The notes beneath the pieces were generated by a model. The model made no database searches. It had not been told where the DNA came from and saw only the letters and a list, made by a program, of their open reading frames with translations. The translations under genes were made by a program, and so were the position numbers. From Puniceicoccaceae bacterium (lineage in GTDB: Bacteria > Verrucomicrobiota > Verrucomicrobiia > Opitutales > Coraliomargaritaceae), in assembly GCA_018402305.1 (NCBI GenBank), contig JAGYJE010000003.1, positions 1-64,000 of the forward strand: 64,000 nt of DNA. The letters run 5' to 3'. This document shows positions 37,581 to 49,420 of this stretch, in pieces (the first letter of the stretch is position 1; each line of letters begins with the position of its first letter).

Positions 37581-38617
37581 TTAGCCGAATCGCGCTCGCC
37601 GCATTGCATTGACCACCGCAAGATCGCCCCAAGGAGCGCCCTTTGCCCGCTTTACCCCAACAGCATGTTGGCGCTTCCGCCCCGCCTGCCAAGCCGCCGC
37701 GTAGCTACGGACAAACTCTGCCGTGCCCAGCACCGCTCCGTCCGTGAAATAACGCACCCGGCAGCGCAGAACCACCGACATCGGTAGCTCACCATTCTCC
37801 TCATTCAAAACCCGCTCGGCCATGTCACGGTCAATCAGCTTTCCACCACATGTCCAGGGCGAGGCCCCCTTCCCAAAAATCAAACTCCGATGCGCCGCCA
37901 AAGCCGACTTCAACCGCGCCCCGTCTCTCGCATCCCGCATCCCGCCACCCGCATCCCGCAACTCGCCACTCGCATAGGTCGCCCAAACCACCTCCAGCCC
38001 ACGCTGGGCCTTCAGATGCCCCGCCACCGCCTCCGCATAGCCGCACCAGCGGTAGTCCTTCGGGTCCTCCACCAGCCCCGCCCGCACTGGATTTAGATCA
38101 ATGTAGGCTGCCATCGTCTGTAGCGGATTGCCCTTCCCCTCCACCAGCACACTCTTAAAACGGTCCATCCACAAAGTCCCCAGACGGTTGTCATGGTTCC
38201 GGTTATACCAGATGGAGAAGCGCTGCTTCAGCGTTTTCATAAATTCAGACAAATCGTGCATCCGGGCCAATAGCTGTGCCCGCACCGCCACCGCCTCCTC
38301 CGTCCCCTCCCGCAGAGCGCTCTCCAAGCGGGCGAAGGACGCCGTCTGATACCGCGTCGGCTTCGGGTAGAGCACCTTAAAGCGCCGCAGGAGCTCCGCA
38401 TCCGAGACCGGCCGGTCCTTCTCCGGGACCCGTACCAGCACATGGAAGTGGTCTGACATGATCGAGTAGGTCAGCACCCACCCCAAAATCCGCCACACGC
38501 CAGAGCAGACGCCGCAGCACCTCCTTCTCACGGTCACCCAAAAGCATCTGCCCACTCCACGATACGGCTCATCGCATGGTAAATCGTCGGATCTTTTCTT
38601 CTAAGTATTCTTCTCAT
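37581..38617 (-). pseudogene. REP-associated tyrosine transposase (RAYT), N-terminus frame-broken
   Basis: The body is open from about 38475 down to the stop: TYSIMSDHFHVLVRVPE (HUH motif His-Phe-His), RLGTLWMDRFKS, and AAYIDLNPVRAGLVEDP, all typical of IS200-like RAYTs. The true N-terminus is found in two other frames. From ATG 38617 it reads MRRILRRKDPTIYHAMSRIV, then after a one-base shift near 38551 QMLLGDREKEVLRRLLWRVA, then a second shift near 38478-38486 into the body. These shifts mark the left edge of the indel-rich block, so the gene may be intact in reality. REP-like sequence (GAGGCGGC...GCCGCCTAC) follows the gene. Confidence 0.8.
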
Positions 38618-38798
38618 CCAGTTAATCTTTCAGAAAACACCCAGTGCAATCCTAAAATTATTACCATGTTATAAAAATATAAAATGAAGTGTGTTCTTGG
38701 TTCTGCTATTTGAGTAGTCCAAAGCTTGTAAATACTTTATGGTTTGGAGGAGGTGGCTGTGAGAAGCCTGCTCTGGCGCCCCCAGGCGCCTGAGGCCA

Positions 38799-39798
38799 TT
38801 ATCCGCCAGTCTTTTTCAGAGCACGCGCCCTGAGCAGTGCTGCAGGTAGCCTTCCTGAATCAAGAAGGGGCTCGGGACCTCTTCGAGGGTATGGGACTTC
38901 GCCCACAGCGACTGTGACGAAGGTGCCGAGGCCGACGGAACGCCCCGGTGGTTTTTCGGCCATGACGCGCATGATTTGCCTTAATCCATCTCGTCGAGAC
39001 CGCGTTTGTCGATCTCCAACAGCTCCAGTGCGGCGGCCGCGCACTACTGGGTGATGGTGCCGTTACCCTTTGCTGAGCGTAGTCGCGCAGAAGTTGACCA
39101 AATTATTGGCAATGCGTGGCGTTCCCTGGCGCGCCGGGCGATCTCGGCGGCGCTCCCTTTCAAATGCAGGCCGAAGATGTTCACGCGCTCGATGATGCCC
39201 TGGAGCACGGCGGTCGTAGAAGCTGAGGCGCGACTGCAGCGTGAATCGGCTATGCAGGGGAGCCGAGCAGGCCCACATGCGTGTGGTGGCACCGAGCAGA
39301 GTGAAGCGTGGTGAGCTGGAGCCGAACGCTGCGGGCGTTCGGACCCTGATCGATCATAATGTCGATATGGAAGTCCTCCATGGCGGAGTAAAGATAATTC
39401 TTCACAGTTTTTGGGATGCGGTGGATTTCGTCGATGAATAGGATGTCGCCTTCGTTCAGGTTAGTGAGCAGGCCGGCGAGATCGCCCGGTTTATTTCAAT
39501 AACGGGACCGAGGTGATGTTAACCTTGGTCCCCATTTCATTGCCGAGGATAGGGGAGAGGGTGGTCTTGGCTGAGAGCCCGCGGGCCGCTTAGCAGGATG
39601 TGATTAAGTGGTCTGCCCCGATCGCGGGGCCGCACCCGACCATGACCTTGGAGCTGCTCTAGAGTTTTGGGCTTCGGGACCGGCAAAGTCATCAAAGGAC
39701 AGAGGCGCAAGACCGACTCTTCGGCGTTTTCCGGTGTGGCCAGAGTTTGCTCAAAGAAATTGGTGGCCCGTGGGTGGACTTTCAGAGAAAAAGGACAT
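38799..39798 (-). pseudogene. ruvB: Holliday junction helicase RuvB, multiple frame breaks (probably sequence errors)
   Basis: No single frame covers it, but joined frames give the whole protein. ATG 39798 starts MSFFSESPPTG; then [65 protein letters not shown], and near the end TLEEVPEPFLIQEGYLQ-like text with TAA at 38799-38801. The span, 1000 bases, equals the expected 333 codons, so only single-base indels separate the pieces. RuvB drives branch migration with RuvA. The gene is probably functional in the cell. Confidence 0.8.
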
Positions 39799-39803
39799 AG
39801 GTG

Positions 39804-41349
39804 TTAGGATTGCCTTTAGCAAGTGGTCGTTTGCGTGAGAACCATTCCTCAATCTGCTCTTCAAGAAAGTCGATGAGTTCGGCTTCCGTCACGCGGCGCT
39901 GTTCGCAGGTGTCGCGTGGTCGCGCAGGGTGACGAAAGCGCCCTTTTCTGATGGTTGTCAAAGTCGATGATGCCTGTAAGGTGGGAAGCCGATCCTTAAC
40001 TCTGGCGTCGGTAGCGGCGCCCGATGGCACCTGAGGCGTCGTAGAAGACATTCCAGCGGCGCTGGAGCTTTATGGAGTTTATCCGCGACCTCAACTAGTT
40101 CTGGCTTATTTTTGAGCAGAGGAAGATGGCTGCCTTGTAGGGGGCCACGCGCGGGCTGAACCGTGAGCGTCCGCTTTCGAGTTGGCCTTTGTCGTTAGGC
40201 TTTCATCCTCCGTGTAGGCGGCAGGAGCACGGCGAGCAGGGTGCGACCGACACCAGAGCGAGGGCTCACGGACGTGAGGTACATACTCTGCTCTTGGAGG
40301 CTTCGTCGAAGAACTCCATTGACTTGCCCGAGTGCTGCTTGGTGCTGTTTTAGGTCGTAGTCGCTCCGGCAGGCGATGCCCCCAGGCTCTTTGCTCCCGT
40401 GGGGAAAGTGGAACATGAGATCCGTCGTGGCTCGCGAGTAAAAAGCGAGCTGGTAGGGTGGATGTCTTCGTGATTGACCCGCGGGGCAGGCCGATGAGAC
40501 GAGCCAGTCAATGCAGGTGTCGAGCCACCGCGGTGTAAGGCCTTCCAGTCAGCCTGGGGCGATAAAGTACTCGATCTCCATTGCCTGAACTCGCGTGAGC
40601 GGAAAATGAAGTTACGGGCGGATTTCGTTGCGAAAGGCCTTGAATTCGATCTGCGCGATACCGAAGGGGATTTTGACGCGCCCCGTGTCGACGATATTTT
40701 CAGAAGTCGCAAAGACGTCTTGCGCGGTTTCCGGGCGAAGGCAACCGCCGAGTCATCGGCGAGGGGGCTGACTTTGGTCTCAAACATTAGCTTGACGGGG
40801 CGCGGTGAGCGTACCCTGACGGCGGAGGCGTCCGGGCCGAGGGTCTGGGCCCGCTGGGTCTCGCTGGCCTCCGTAAACTCCGTATGGTCGTTACCGAGCG
40901 CGGCCTCGTCGAGGGCGGATTGCTTTTATCCAGACCGTCACGGACCTCTTATGCGTTTGATAATGGTGGTTACCGGTGCTCATGAAGGCAACATAGCCTT
41001 GGTTCTCACCGTCGAGGGATGACCGGGGCGAAGAAGAGCTGGTCAGCGCGGTATGTTTTTTCGACTCCTGCAGTCGACCATCGGGTCGGAAAAGCATCGA
41101 CATGGCTGGAGCATTCCAAATCTCGGTGCATGATGATGCTGGAGTCGAGGCCTGGATATCGTCGCGCGGCGGTGCACGAAGTCGCGCCACCAGGCTTGTT
41201 TGATGTTGTTGCGCAGCTCCACGCCGAGCGGGCCATAGTCAAAGTCGTTATAGCCTGCAGATTTCTGAGGAGGCGAAGATGAAGCCGCGGCGTTTGCAGA
41301 GACCGACGATGTCTTCCATGAGGGCGTTGTTGGATGCTGGAACCGTCAT
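39804..41349 (-). pseudogene. glyS: Glycyl-tRNA synthetase (alpha2 type), multiple frame breaks (probably sequence errors)
   Basis: Reading across frames from ATG 41349: [114 protein letters not shown], then EQRRVTEAELIDFLEEQIEE near 39850. This is the whole order of a eukaryote-type GlyRS. The length of about 515 codons is normal. The end is placed at TAA 39804-39806, five bases before the ruvB start, but this is uncertain. As this enzyme is essential and the pieces are all present, indels in the assembly are the likely cause. Confidence 0.8.
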
Positions 41350-41457
41350 AAGGCGCAGAACGATGGGCTTTGGCGGATGTGGGGTCAAGGCTTGGTTCAT
41401 CCCAGCACAGATAGGACATTGCATTCTATACCGAAAATTGCCTGAGTCATCGGGTAA

Positions 41458-42104
41458 ATGTTCAAGTAACCGTGTTCCTCGAACTGAAGTGGCAACAGCG
41501 TGCCCTGCTTGGCTTGCTTGCCGGGGTGATGCGGCTTTGGGGCGGACCTTGTGCGTTTTCACTAGGCGGACGCAGGCGGTACGGGCTGGTCTACCCCCGG
41601 CAGTGACGATTCTTTGGCACAACTGTTTGTTTAGCGCGCCGTTGTTTTGCACTGGCGCTATTTCCGGCGGCGGCGGCTGGCCAGCTTGATTAGCGCTGGG
41701 TAAAGACGGGGCCTGGGTTTGCGGAGTTTGTTAAAGGTCTCGGCCTCATCCCCGTAAGTGGTTCGCAAGCAAAAGAGGGAGCCGCAGGCGGTGCGAGATT
41801 TGATCGCATTGAACCGATCCGGAATCGATGTCGCAGTCACGCCCGACGGCTCCCGCGGCCCTGATTTACGATGGAAGGCGGAGGCAGTCGCGGTTGCCTT
41901 AAAAGACCGGGGCACCGGTTATTTTGCTTTCGTTGAACCACACTGCTGCCTGGCGACTAAAGAGCGACTGTTTGGCCCCGCACCCCTTCAGTAAAGTCGA
42001 GTAGGTGACCGAGCCTGTCGGGGTAGTTGACCGAGTTGGGAGCGAAGGGAAGGCGATCACTGCGAGCCTGCAAACACGCTCAATGCCATGACCAAGCCTC
42101 TGAT
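41458..42104 (+). pseudogene. DUF374 lysophospholipid acyltransferase-like protein, frame-broken
   Basis: Joined plus-strand frames read [28 protein letters not shown] (the catalytic-type His), [10 protein letters not shown]-like, DGAW, QAKREPQAVRDLIALNRSG, IDVAVTPDGSRGP, and LLSLNHTAAWRLKS. The order WHN, then VTPDG-RGP, marks the DUF374 family, thought to act in lipid A or phospholipid acylation at the membrane. Start and end are approximate because of indels. The gene is divergent from glyS. Confidence 0.68.
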
Positions 42105-42240
42105 GGGGGCGGCTCATTGACCTTGTGTGGTCGCAGGCATGCGCTCGCCTCCTTACTTGACGAGCCGTCTTCTCGCAGTCATAGTCCACCCTTGATAGCC
42201 CAGACCACTTCCGATTTCCCATTCCAAACTGACGACCTCC

Positions 42241-43755
42241 ATGAGTTCCGCCAATCACACCTCTAGCGTCCTTTGTCATCGACGACGATAACGATTCGGT
42301 ATTCGCCTCAAGCTGAAGTCCTTTCCACGCGTCAATAAGGAAGTATTGAGGCGGCCAGTGGTGAGGAGGGATTGAAGATGGCGGAGAAGCACAGCCCCAC
42401 GTCATTCTGCTGGACAACCGAATGGGCGGGATGAGCGGCATGGAGGCCTTCAGCATCTGCGTGGGATCAACCCCAACGCCATGATCATTTTGATGACGGC
42501 TTACGGGACGACGCAAACGACGATCGAGGCGGATGAAATCTGGGCCTTTGACTACATCAAGGAAGCCTTTTTGATCTGAAGAAGATTCTGGCATTGACGG
42601 AGCCGCCATGGCGGCCTCGAAAGACCTGGATAGCCGGGGCAGAGCGATGCTATGGGCCCTCCCTATCGAAGGAGGATATTGAAGGTGGCATCATCGGCAG
42701 TTCGCGGCGATGGTGAGGTTTTCGATGTGATTGGTCAAGTGGGCTGCCAGTGATGTGCCTGTCACGACAAAGATATCTGAATACTCCGCCCATCTGGGCG
42801 ATTTATCAGAACAGTCTTCGTGCGCAGAAGCCTCACATCGCAGCCAACTGCGCCGCGATTCCTGAGAATTTGATCGAGAGCGAACCTTCGGTCATGAGAA
42901 AGGCTCGTTCATTGGTGCAACGAATCAGCGCATTGGTAAGTTTGAGCTGTGCGATGGCGGCACCATTTTCCCGGGATGAGATCGGCGATAAGGGTCTCTG
43001 ACAACGCAGACAAAAATTCTCCGCGCACTGCAGGAGGGAGAGATCCAGCGTGGGCAGCAGTGAAACGCCCAAGGTCAATGTTCGTATGCTGGGCCGCCAC
43101 GAACAAGCCGTTGGAGGAAATGGTCCGGGAAAAACCTTCGGGAGGACCTGTACTACCGCCTCAACGTGGTTCGCATTCAACTACCGCCCTTGCGCGACGG
43201 AGCGAGACGCCTCGCTGACGACTGTGCTCAAGCGGCTGGCGCGGGACAGTAAAGTTGTAGAAACCATTTCCCGAGGCAATGGCGCTCCTCAACCGCTATA
43301 ACTGGCCGGGCAATGTTCGGGAGCTGGAAAATCTTATCTACCGCAGTGCGGTCGCTATCGCCCAGGGGAAAATTTAATCAAAGACTTGCCCATGGAAGTC
43401 GTCAATGCGGACCGCCGAAAGCTGATCCGAATGCAGCAGCTGCTCGCAAGGCTGAATCGGTTCCCGCGGGTCCCTGTGCTGACCCCGCTGAAGGCATTGC
43501 GTCGGGAACCGAGTCACTCGGGGCCGAATCACATCGTCGAAGCAAGTTCTCCGATTTGCTGGGCGGCCTGGCTGAGGACCCCTTTGACCTTGTGTTTAAG
43601 GCTCTGCTCGAAAACACGGCTCGAATATTTTGAACACGCGAGCGCGCCATGATCGTCCGGGCGCTCGGAAGCGACCAAAGACAGCGGCGGCTAAGGCCGC
43701 CGAAATGCTTGGTATATCGCGGGCCACGCCGGTGCAAGCGCATGGATTGAATAAT
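42241..43755 (+). pseudogene. NtrC-type sigma-54-dependent response regulator, frame-broken
   Basis: ATG 42241 begins MSSANHTSSVL, then VIDDDND. Joined frames give [18 protein letters not shown] (phospho-acceptor Asp), [13 protein letters not shown], the AAA+ domain ([94 protein letters not shown]), and a C-terminal Fis-like HTH (AKAAEMLGISRAT). It would activate sigma-54 promoters on phosphorylation. The GAFTGA loop is not readable, appearing as a broken SFIGATN-like stretch. The end is approximate. Confidence 0.78.
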
Positions 43756-43770
43756 AATCTTTCTGGAACA

Positions 43771-44475
43771 AGAAGGCTAGCTGTTTCCACTACGTTCCAG
43801 TTGAACCTAAAATAACCCAGAAAAAGTCATGTATCAAAAAAACACGTAATTCGTTTTAGCTGGCCCGCTGGCCCTGGCTCTCTCTTCGCCAACGAAGAGG
43901 CCCTCAAACTGAGACGCTGATGGCACCTCCAGCGGGTTCGAAACGCCTGCCCCTGGAGGCGGCCATGGAGGTTTCTGAAATGAATTGATCGAAATGGTCG
44001 GGTGAATCGACCGCTCTTGGCGGCGTGCCGCATCACCGTAACTCGACGAGGGAGCGATTGCCGCTCTGGCTGATGGATTGCGCGGGGCAATTTGCTGGAG
44101 ATCGACCTGCGGAATTTCCCGAGGAAGCTTTGCAGGCTGCCTTTGTCAGGCGCGGCCAGAGCCGAAGCGGTTCAGGGAGGCGTTGATGAGTTGGTTGTGA
44201 GATCAGCGCCGATGCTCTGAATAAGATTGCCAAGCTGTCATCGTGGCAGTCCGATTGAGCCGCTTGGCTTCGAAAGCAAGGAGGCGGACCTGATTAAAAA
44301 AAGGATTCGTCGCGGGGGCCAATGATAGCGAACCAGATCCGGCGATGGATTACGATGCCCGCGCATTCCAAGCCTACATGCAAGAAGTGCGCAGGCGGTC
44401 AGCGGAGATGATGGCGGCTCAGGCGGCGGAACAACAGGCAAGCCATGCGGGCGGCGTTTGAGGGCACTGCTCATT
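43771..44475 (+). other. Indel-rich stretch with traces of an exported protein
   Basis: No frame stays open. From ATG 43828 pieces read MYQKNT, LAGPLALALS and FANEEALKL, which resemble a signal peptide and the beginning of a mature protein. Further on are AAIADGLRG-like text (IAALADGLRG), and YDARAFQAYMQEVRRRSAEM with MAAQAAEQQASHAGG. This may be the N-terminal part of the cyclophilin protein that follows, possibly an FKBP-type dimerisation region, or a separate gene. The errors prevent a decision. Confidence 0.4.
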
Positions 44476-44955
44476 ATGGAAAGCGAAAGACGACTTAGCG
44501 TGATCCTGAAACAACCCAGGAAATAAACAAAATCGAACTCTACCCGGAGCGTGGCTCCGTTGGCCGTAGCGAATTTTGTCGGACACATTGAGGAACGACT
44601 ACTACGACGGGCTGATTTTTCACCGGGTGATCGACGTGTCGCGATTTAAGGCGTGATCCTCGGTACTAAACCGGAGGCGAATCCATCTGGGGCAAAAACT
44701 TTCCAGATGAGTTCAGCGACGAACTGCGCTTCGACACCGAAGGCATGTTGGCCATGGCGAACCCGGTCAATGACAAACGGCAGTCAGTTCTTCATCACCA
44801 CCAGTGCGCCTGAGTGGCTCAACAACGACAAACACACCATCTTCGGTGGCACAGATGGCTATGATAACGTGAAAAATCGAAGCTGGGTCGAAACCGGCGA
44901 CTGTGACAAGCCGGTTGAAGCGCAAAAAATCGTCGACGCGTACCTTGTTGAGTAA
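44476..44955 (+). pseudogene. Cyclophilin-type peptidyl-prolyl isomerase, frame-broken
   Basis: Joined frames read NKIELYPERG-like start, LAVANFVGHIEE, YYDGLIFHRVID, ESIWGKNFPDEFSDELRFDT, EGMLAMAN, GSQFFITTSAPEWLN, DKHTIFG, TDGYDNV, and PVEAQKIVDAYLVE ending at TAA 44953. This is the full order of a bacterial cyclophilin (FHRVI, GSQFFIT, and HTIFG are active-site elements). The N-terminal limit is unclear; a leader or extra domain may precede. Confidence 0.75.
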
Positions 44956-44959
44956 AACC

Positions 44960-45900
44960 TGGGTTGAAATAGCTACCGGCAATGGCGCATTACCAATCAT
45001 CTTGGTATCTTCAGAGCGGTCCTTTGTTGGCTCCTCTCAGTTCATACTTCGGAAGCGGAGCCACTCGGCCCTGCAAGCCGACCCAGAGACAGGCCTCTCA
45101 CCGCTACACAGCTGCACTATATTGAAGCCGCACGGAACGACGGCGACAGCTTCCAAGTCCAACTGCCGTCCGGAGAACGTGTTGCCGCGTCTCTACCAAG
45201 TCGACACCATCGAGACATCCATACACGACACGACCGCAGCGCGGCGTCTTCGCGCAGCGTCGCTATTTCGGTACATCCGACTGGCGGCGAGACCGCCCGC
45301 GACCCATCGAGAAAGGATTGAGCTCGGTGAGGCCGCAACCGCCTTCACCCGAGAAAAACTCGCCGAGCCCTTTACGCTTTGGACCTCACACGCTGACGCC
45401 CGGGGCGGTGGCAACCGGATTTATGTCTTTATCGAAACGGGTGAGGCCATGCGCTGGCCGATCTCCTCGTCAGCGGGTCATGCGCCTTCGGTGTCTATCG
45501 ACAAAACCCACCGCAGCATCTCGCAGAGCGAATCCATTGAGCGGATGCAGGATCTCGAGCTGGCGGCCGCCGCAGGGCGGCGCGGCGTGTGGGCCTTCAC
45601 CGATTGGGATGTTCTGCCTGATGAGCGCCTCGCCGAGCGTTTGAGCTCGAAGAACCCGCGTGGCCATGCGCTCCGAGTCTCGCGACCGAGGCCAACCCGG
45701 TCAACCTCAACAAAGCTGATGCGGCGACCCTCCAGCAGCTGCCCGGTATCGGCCCCGCACTCGCCGCCCGCATCGTCGAGCATCGCGCGAATCAGCCCTG
45801 CAGCAAAGCAGATCTAAAAAAGGTTTCCGCATCGGCGCGCGAACATTCGAGTTTCGCCGAACCGCTCGTGACCCTCGCTGAAATCAAAGATAAAGCCGCA
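44960..45900 (+). pseudogene. Thermonuclease-like protein with C-terminal helix-hairpin-helix, frame-broken
   Basis: Pieces read DGDSFQVQLPSGERV, ARLYQVDTIETS, EAATAFTREKLAEPFTLW, ADARGGGNRIYVFIETGE, AGRRGVWAFTDWDVLPDERL, and then NLNKADAATLQQLPGIGPAL, AARIVEHR and KADLKKVS. The first part follows the staphylococcal nuclease (SNase-like) order. The last part is a ComEA-type HhH DNA-binding domain. A DNA-binding nuclease, likely exported, is inferred. Start and end are uncertain because of indels, and an IS4 element begins about 40 bases later. Confidence 0.68.
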
Positions 45901-45942
45901 CTGATCCGGTCGGTCTTCAGAGCTCAAACCAGCCTCAAAACC

Positions 45943-47233
45943 CACTGCGTCCAGTTAAGGACGGTTTTTTTGTTTTGTAGGTTGTTCATGTTGGGCGGTG
46001 CCAATGGCTCAGAAGGGCGTCCTGCATTTGAACGGGCTGGTGGTTTTCGTCAGTTTCATTCTCAATAAGGGATGAACACTGGACGTCCCGTATTTACACA
46101 AGTCAGCGATGTGCTGATCCAGCAACTCGACGCGTTGCGTCGTAGAGCCACCCTATGCCCCGGAGCCAGCAGAGATGCCCTACCGCGACCAGTTCCTCGC
46201 GATGGCTTCGCCCAAACCACCTTCCGCGAGAGTTTGAGGGATATCGTTTGCTTGCGCTACTGTCCGCAGAGGTACGCGATGGGTATCCGTGGCAACATTA
46301 CCCGAACCAATCTGGCTTATGCGAACGAGTTCCGCGATTGGCGTGTCTATGAAGCTCTCGGACAGATTCTCATTCCGCAAAGCCTGTAAACTCTATGCGG
46401 ATGACTCAACGCCTGATCTTGAAGAGATACCATGCCGTTGATTCCACGACAATCGACCTGTGTCATGTTCCCGTGGGTGCACTTCCGGAAACCAAGGCCG
46501 CGATTAAATTGTGCTACCCAATCGATCTGTCCGGCCCCATCCCAGTGGGCCCATCAGTATTACTGATGGTTCCGTCCACGATGCTCATTTTCTCGACCAA
46601 ATCGTCATCGAACCCGGCAGCATCTACGTTGTCGACCGAGGCTATCTCGATTTCGCACGTCTCTATCGTATTGAGCAGGAAAGGGCATCCTTGTTATACG
46701 TGCAAAAGCAACACCAAGTTCAGCGTCCAGAAGTCCCGGACCGTCAGATAAACCACCGGGCTGCGATGCGACCAAACCATCCGCCTGAGCACATGGAAGG
46801 GGAAGCGCGATTACCCTGCCGCTCCGGGCGTATCAGCTATGTCGATCCCCAAAAAGCGGCAAGAGGCTGGTCTTCCTACAAACAACTTCGAACTGTCCGC
46901 CATATCCATTGCAGCCATTATAAAAGCAGGTGGCAGACTGAACTCTTCTTCAAATGGATCAAACAGAACCTCCGCATCAAAGCCTTTCGCACTGACCGAG
47001 AACGCAGTTCGCACCCAAATCTGATTTGCAATCTGCGTTTACCTGATGGTCGCCTGTCCCAATAAGATTCATGGAATCGACGAAAGCTCTGGTTTCGATA
47101 CGGTAAATTTTGAGCGTGAACGTTTTTCAGAAAGTCCCTATCAATCAACTGCTTACAGATTATACTTCCAAGGATGGCCATTTGCTGATTTCTAAGCAGT
47201 TGACTTTCAATGACCTTTAACTGGACGCTAGTG
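45943..47233 (+). mobile_element. IS4-family insertion sequence (DUF4372 group)
   Basis: Terminal inverted repeats CACTGCGTCCAGTTAAGG at the left and CACTAGCGTCCAGTTAAAGG (reverse complement at the right end) differ only by small indels. They flank one transposase gene. The length of about 1.29 kb suits the group. Target-site duplication could not be decided because the flanks lie in the error-rich block. Confidence 0.78.
46072..47220 (+). pseudogene. IS4-family transposase, frame-broken
   Basis: From ATG 46072: MNTGRPVFTQVSD, FAQTTFRESLRDI, MGIRGNITRTNLAYANEFRD, DSTTIDLC, ITDGSVHDAHFLD (second catalytic region), PGSIYVVDRGYLDFARLYR, NTKFSVQ, RISYVDP, TNNFELSAI, WQTELFFKWIKQNLRIKAF (YREK-like region with the catalytic Glu), and LLTDYTSKDGHLLISKQLTF at the C-terminus, TAA at 47218. 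The order and the 380-codon length match DUF4372 transposases. It is unclear whether the breaks are real. Confidence 0.8.
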
Positions 47234-47270
47234 TTAAAAACCAATCAATGGCCCCAAAGGGCTGCATAAA

Positions 47271-47322
47271 GATGGAGCCACCTGTCGGGACTGAACCGAC
47301 GACCTGATGATTACGAAATCAA
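47271..47322. repeat. attL: partial copy of the tRNA-Thr 3' end
   Basis: GATGGAGCCACCTGTCGGGA, then the rest of the T-arm and anticodon-arm sequence up to AAATCAA, repeats 53685-53735 with three small differences (CTG for TCG, and one extra G). It covers the 3' half of the tRNA-Thr gene and nothing of the 5' half, so it is an attachment-site duplication and no second tRNA gene. Confidence 0.85.
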
Positions 47323-47392
47323 GGATCTTAAAAGGGCCTTTCGTTGATTATCAACGTTTTATGACGCAGGGAGTTGCACGGAAACGCCCCAC

Positions 47393-47411
47393 TTTGGTTA
47401 CTTTGGTTACT
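47393..47411 (+). repeat. Putative integrase arm-type sites, left
   Basis: TTTGGTTACT occurs twice (47393-47402 and 47402-47411), starting 70 bases inside attL and 13 bases before the integrase start. The same sequence occurs near the other end at 53597-53617. Confidence 0.55.
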
Positions 47412-47423
47412 AAACGCGACCAT

Positions 47424-48640
47424 ATGACAAAAAGAGCAAACCCTCACCCCGATTTTCGTCGCCGAGCGCAATTTTATGCTCGAGTATCCCGGCGACAATC
47501 GCACCAAGCGGGCGCCGGGAGCAGCGATTTTCAAAACGAAAACCGCCGCCGAGACTGAGAGGCGGGAACGACTGCAGCGCAGCGCGGCGATGGGGCACCG
47601 AAGGGCGGCAGATCTGAGCGGACCTCGCCACCGACGCAGCGAAAGCCGCCGCGAGCGCCTGAAGGCGCAGGCCTGACGTGACCCTCGCGCGGTTGGCCTG
47701 CGATCACATCGAGGCGCAGCGCTGCTGGAGTTTCGGTTTCATCTGCCGAGCTTGGGCGATTTTTATCGAGTCGCGAGAACACTTTGCTGATTCGCACAGA
47801 AGGACGTCGGACCGGATCGGGCGAAAAATTCTGCCCGCCTTCGAGTGCACCGAACTTGCGCGACCTCGACGCCGAGCGAATCGAGCGAGCTTTCAAAACA
47901 ATTTTTGGCTGCATCGAGTTTCAATTTGAGCCTGCGCGCGATCAGCCCTGCTTTGCGTTAGCGAAGGCAAAAATTGGATTGATGAAACCCTTGCTCTGCG
48001 AATTCCAAAGCGCGAAACCGGACGCCGCAACTATTACAGCCCTATTCGCGGTCGCGGAGGCTCGCGCAGTGATAAGCGCCTGCCGGGATTGGACCGCGTG
48101 ACCTTTCTTCTGATCAATAGGAATTGGCGAGTCGATGCGACTGACGCGCTCGCAGCGGTTTGCGTCCAGCTTTTGTAAATATTGACCTGTTTGAGGTCGA
48201 GCGGGCTTTGGGGTGGGGAAGATTTTGATTTAGCGAGGGGATTGATTTTCGTCTCAACCTGTGGCGCAAAACCGACAGGTCAAAAAGGGAAATTCAAACG
48301 TTGGCTTCACCTTTGCGATTTGGTTCGAATTGCAGTGCCGCCGGAGCCACGCACCGCTCGGTTTGCCCGGCGAATTGAAGAAACAAGTCGGCCCGCATGA
48401 AAGCGGGGACGCCCTGACGGGCAGGGACCAGCTTCGAAGCTTTTGCGTCGTATCATTTGCGCGAATTTGGGGACGTAAACCACGATCGTCGATTTGGGGG
48501 CACGAAAACCTCGGCGGTTTTATTCACGAATTACCGGGCCGCGGTTAGCGCAGGGACGCGGCGCAGTTTTGGCAAATCCGGACCACCGAGCGAATCCTGT
48601 CGAGATTTTTGCCGAGCGATTTTAGGGGAAAATTTGCGAG
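47424..48640 (+). pseudogene. Tyrosine recombinase/integrase, frame-broken
   Basis: ATG 47424 starts MTKRANPHPDF; other frames then give MLEYPGDNRTKRAPGAAIFK, DLDAERIERAFKTI, LRW-like GWEDFDLARGLIFVST, ALR..SFASYH-like text, and GHENLGVLF or GTKTSAVLFTNYRAAVSAG, with AAQFWQIRTTERI at the end. The catalytic His of GHE and the Tyr of FTNYRA are readable. It would integrate and excise the element at tRNA-Thr. All frame breaks lie left of 49711, in the suspect block. Confidence 0.72.
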
Positions 48641-49420
48641 CTGAGGTCCCGGCGGCTTGCTCACCGGGGCGGCAGTCGTTGCGACGGAATCGAGGCCTGC
48701 GTGAGTTTCGTTTGTATCGAACGAAGCCGACCCTGTGTGGGCGCTGAGTGAAACACGGCAGCGCGCATTTGTGCTCATCCAGAGCGCGCACAGAGCTGAG
48801 GCGCTGGAATTGCCCGAGCTTGCCGAAGCGCTCACCGGAAATCGGTCGAGCGCTATCCCGGTGAGCAAAACGATACGAGGCTTGTTCAGGCGCGCTCGAG
48901 GCGCTCATTTCGGAAACAAGCGACCATTACTCAGTTACGCGGACGGTCGCACCGAGATCATTTCGAACCCGAACTGGGCAGGTCGTTCGAGCGATTGGCG
49001 GCGAACGTTTTGCTCAAACGGCAAACGCCGCGTTGCTCGTTTATGGGCCGGACGGAAAAATGATTTAAACGAAGCGAGAGCTCGTAGGAAGTGGGGCGAT
49101 GGGACAATTCTCACCCAAACAACCATCAAAACACCAAGAAAAATCATCTTCAGTCCGCACGCGACCCGTCTTATAGATGGCAGGTCGTTTTCCTCTCGCT
49201 TTGTGTCATTGTTCCTGATACATTGAAATGATTTTCAATGCGACTTTTTGGCCTTGTCGCCTGGGTGAGCTTCGCGAGGTCAAGATTTCAGATTCGAGAA
49301 ACGCCGAAACTCTCGAAACGCCGTAGAACTTTGCGGGTAAACATAACTGGTACCTACATAGTGCTCAGAAAAGTGATGCGGGTTTGATGGCGGCAGCGGA
49401 AAAAGGTTTTGAGTCGAGGC
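48641..49420. other. Unresolved part of the integrative element
   Basis: No convincing gene. A plus-strand open frame 48735-49226 exists, but its composition changes midway. A second frame over 48960-49150 gives a plausible-looking piece (AQTANAALLVYGPDGKMI, then ELVGSGAMGQFSPKQPSK), suggesting one small gene broken by an indel. Its product is not recognised. Confidence 0.4.

Noticed and set aside
38620-47250. A large gene-free or non-coding region
   Set aside because: Joined frames on either strand recover at least seven known proteins in order, so it is coding DNA with indels.
47271-47322. Second tRNA-Thr gene
   Set aside because: Only the 3' half is present, with changes in the T-loop and anticodon arm. 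It fits an attachment-site copy.
48735-49226. A 163-codon gene in the integrative element
   Set aside because: It lies in the indel-rich block, changes character midway, and another frame gives a more protein-like piece for its second half.
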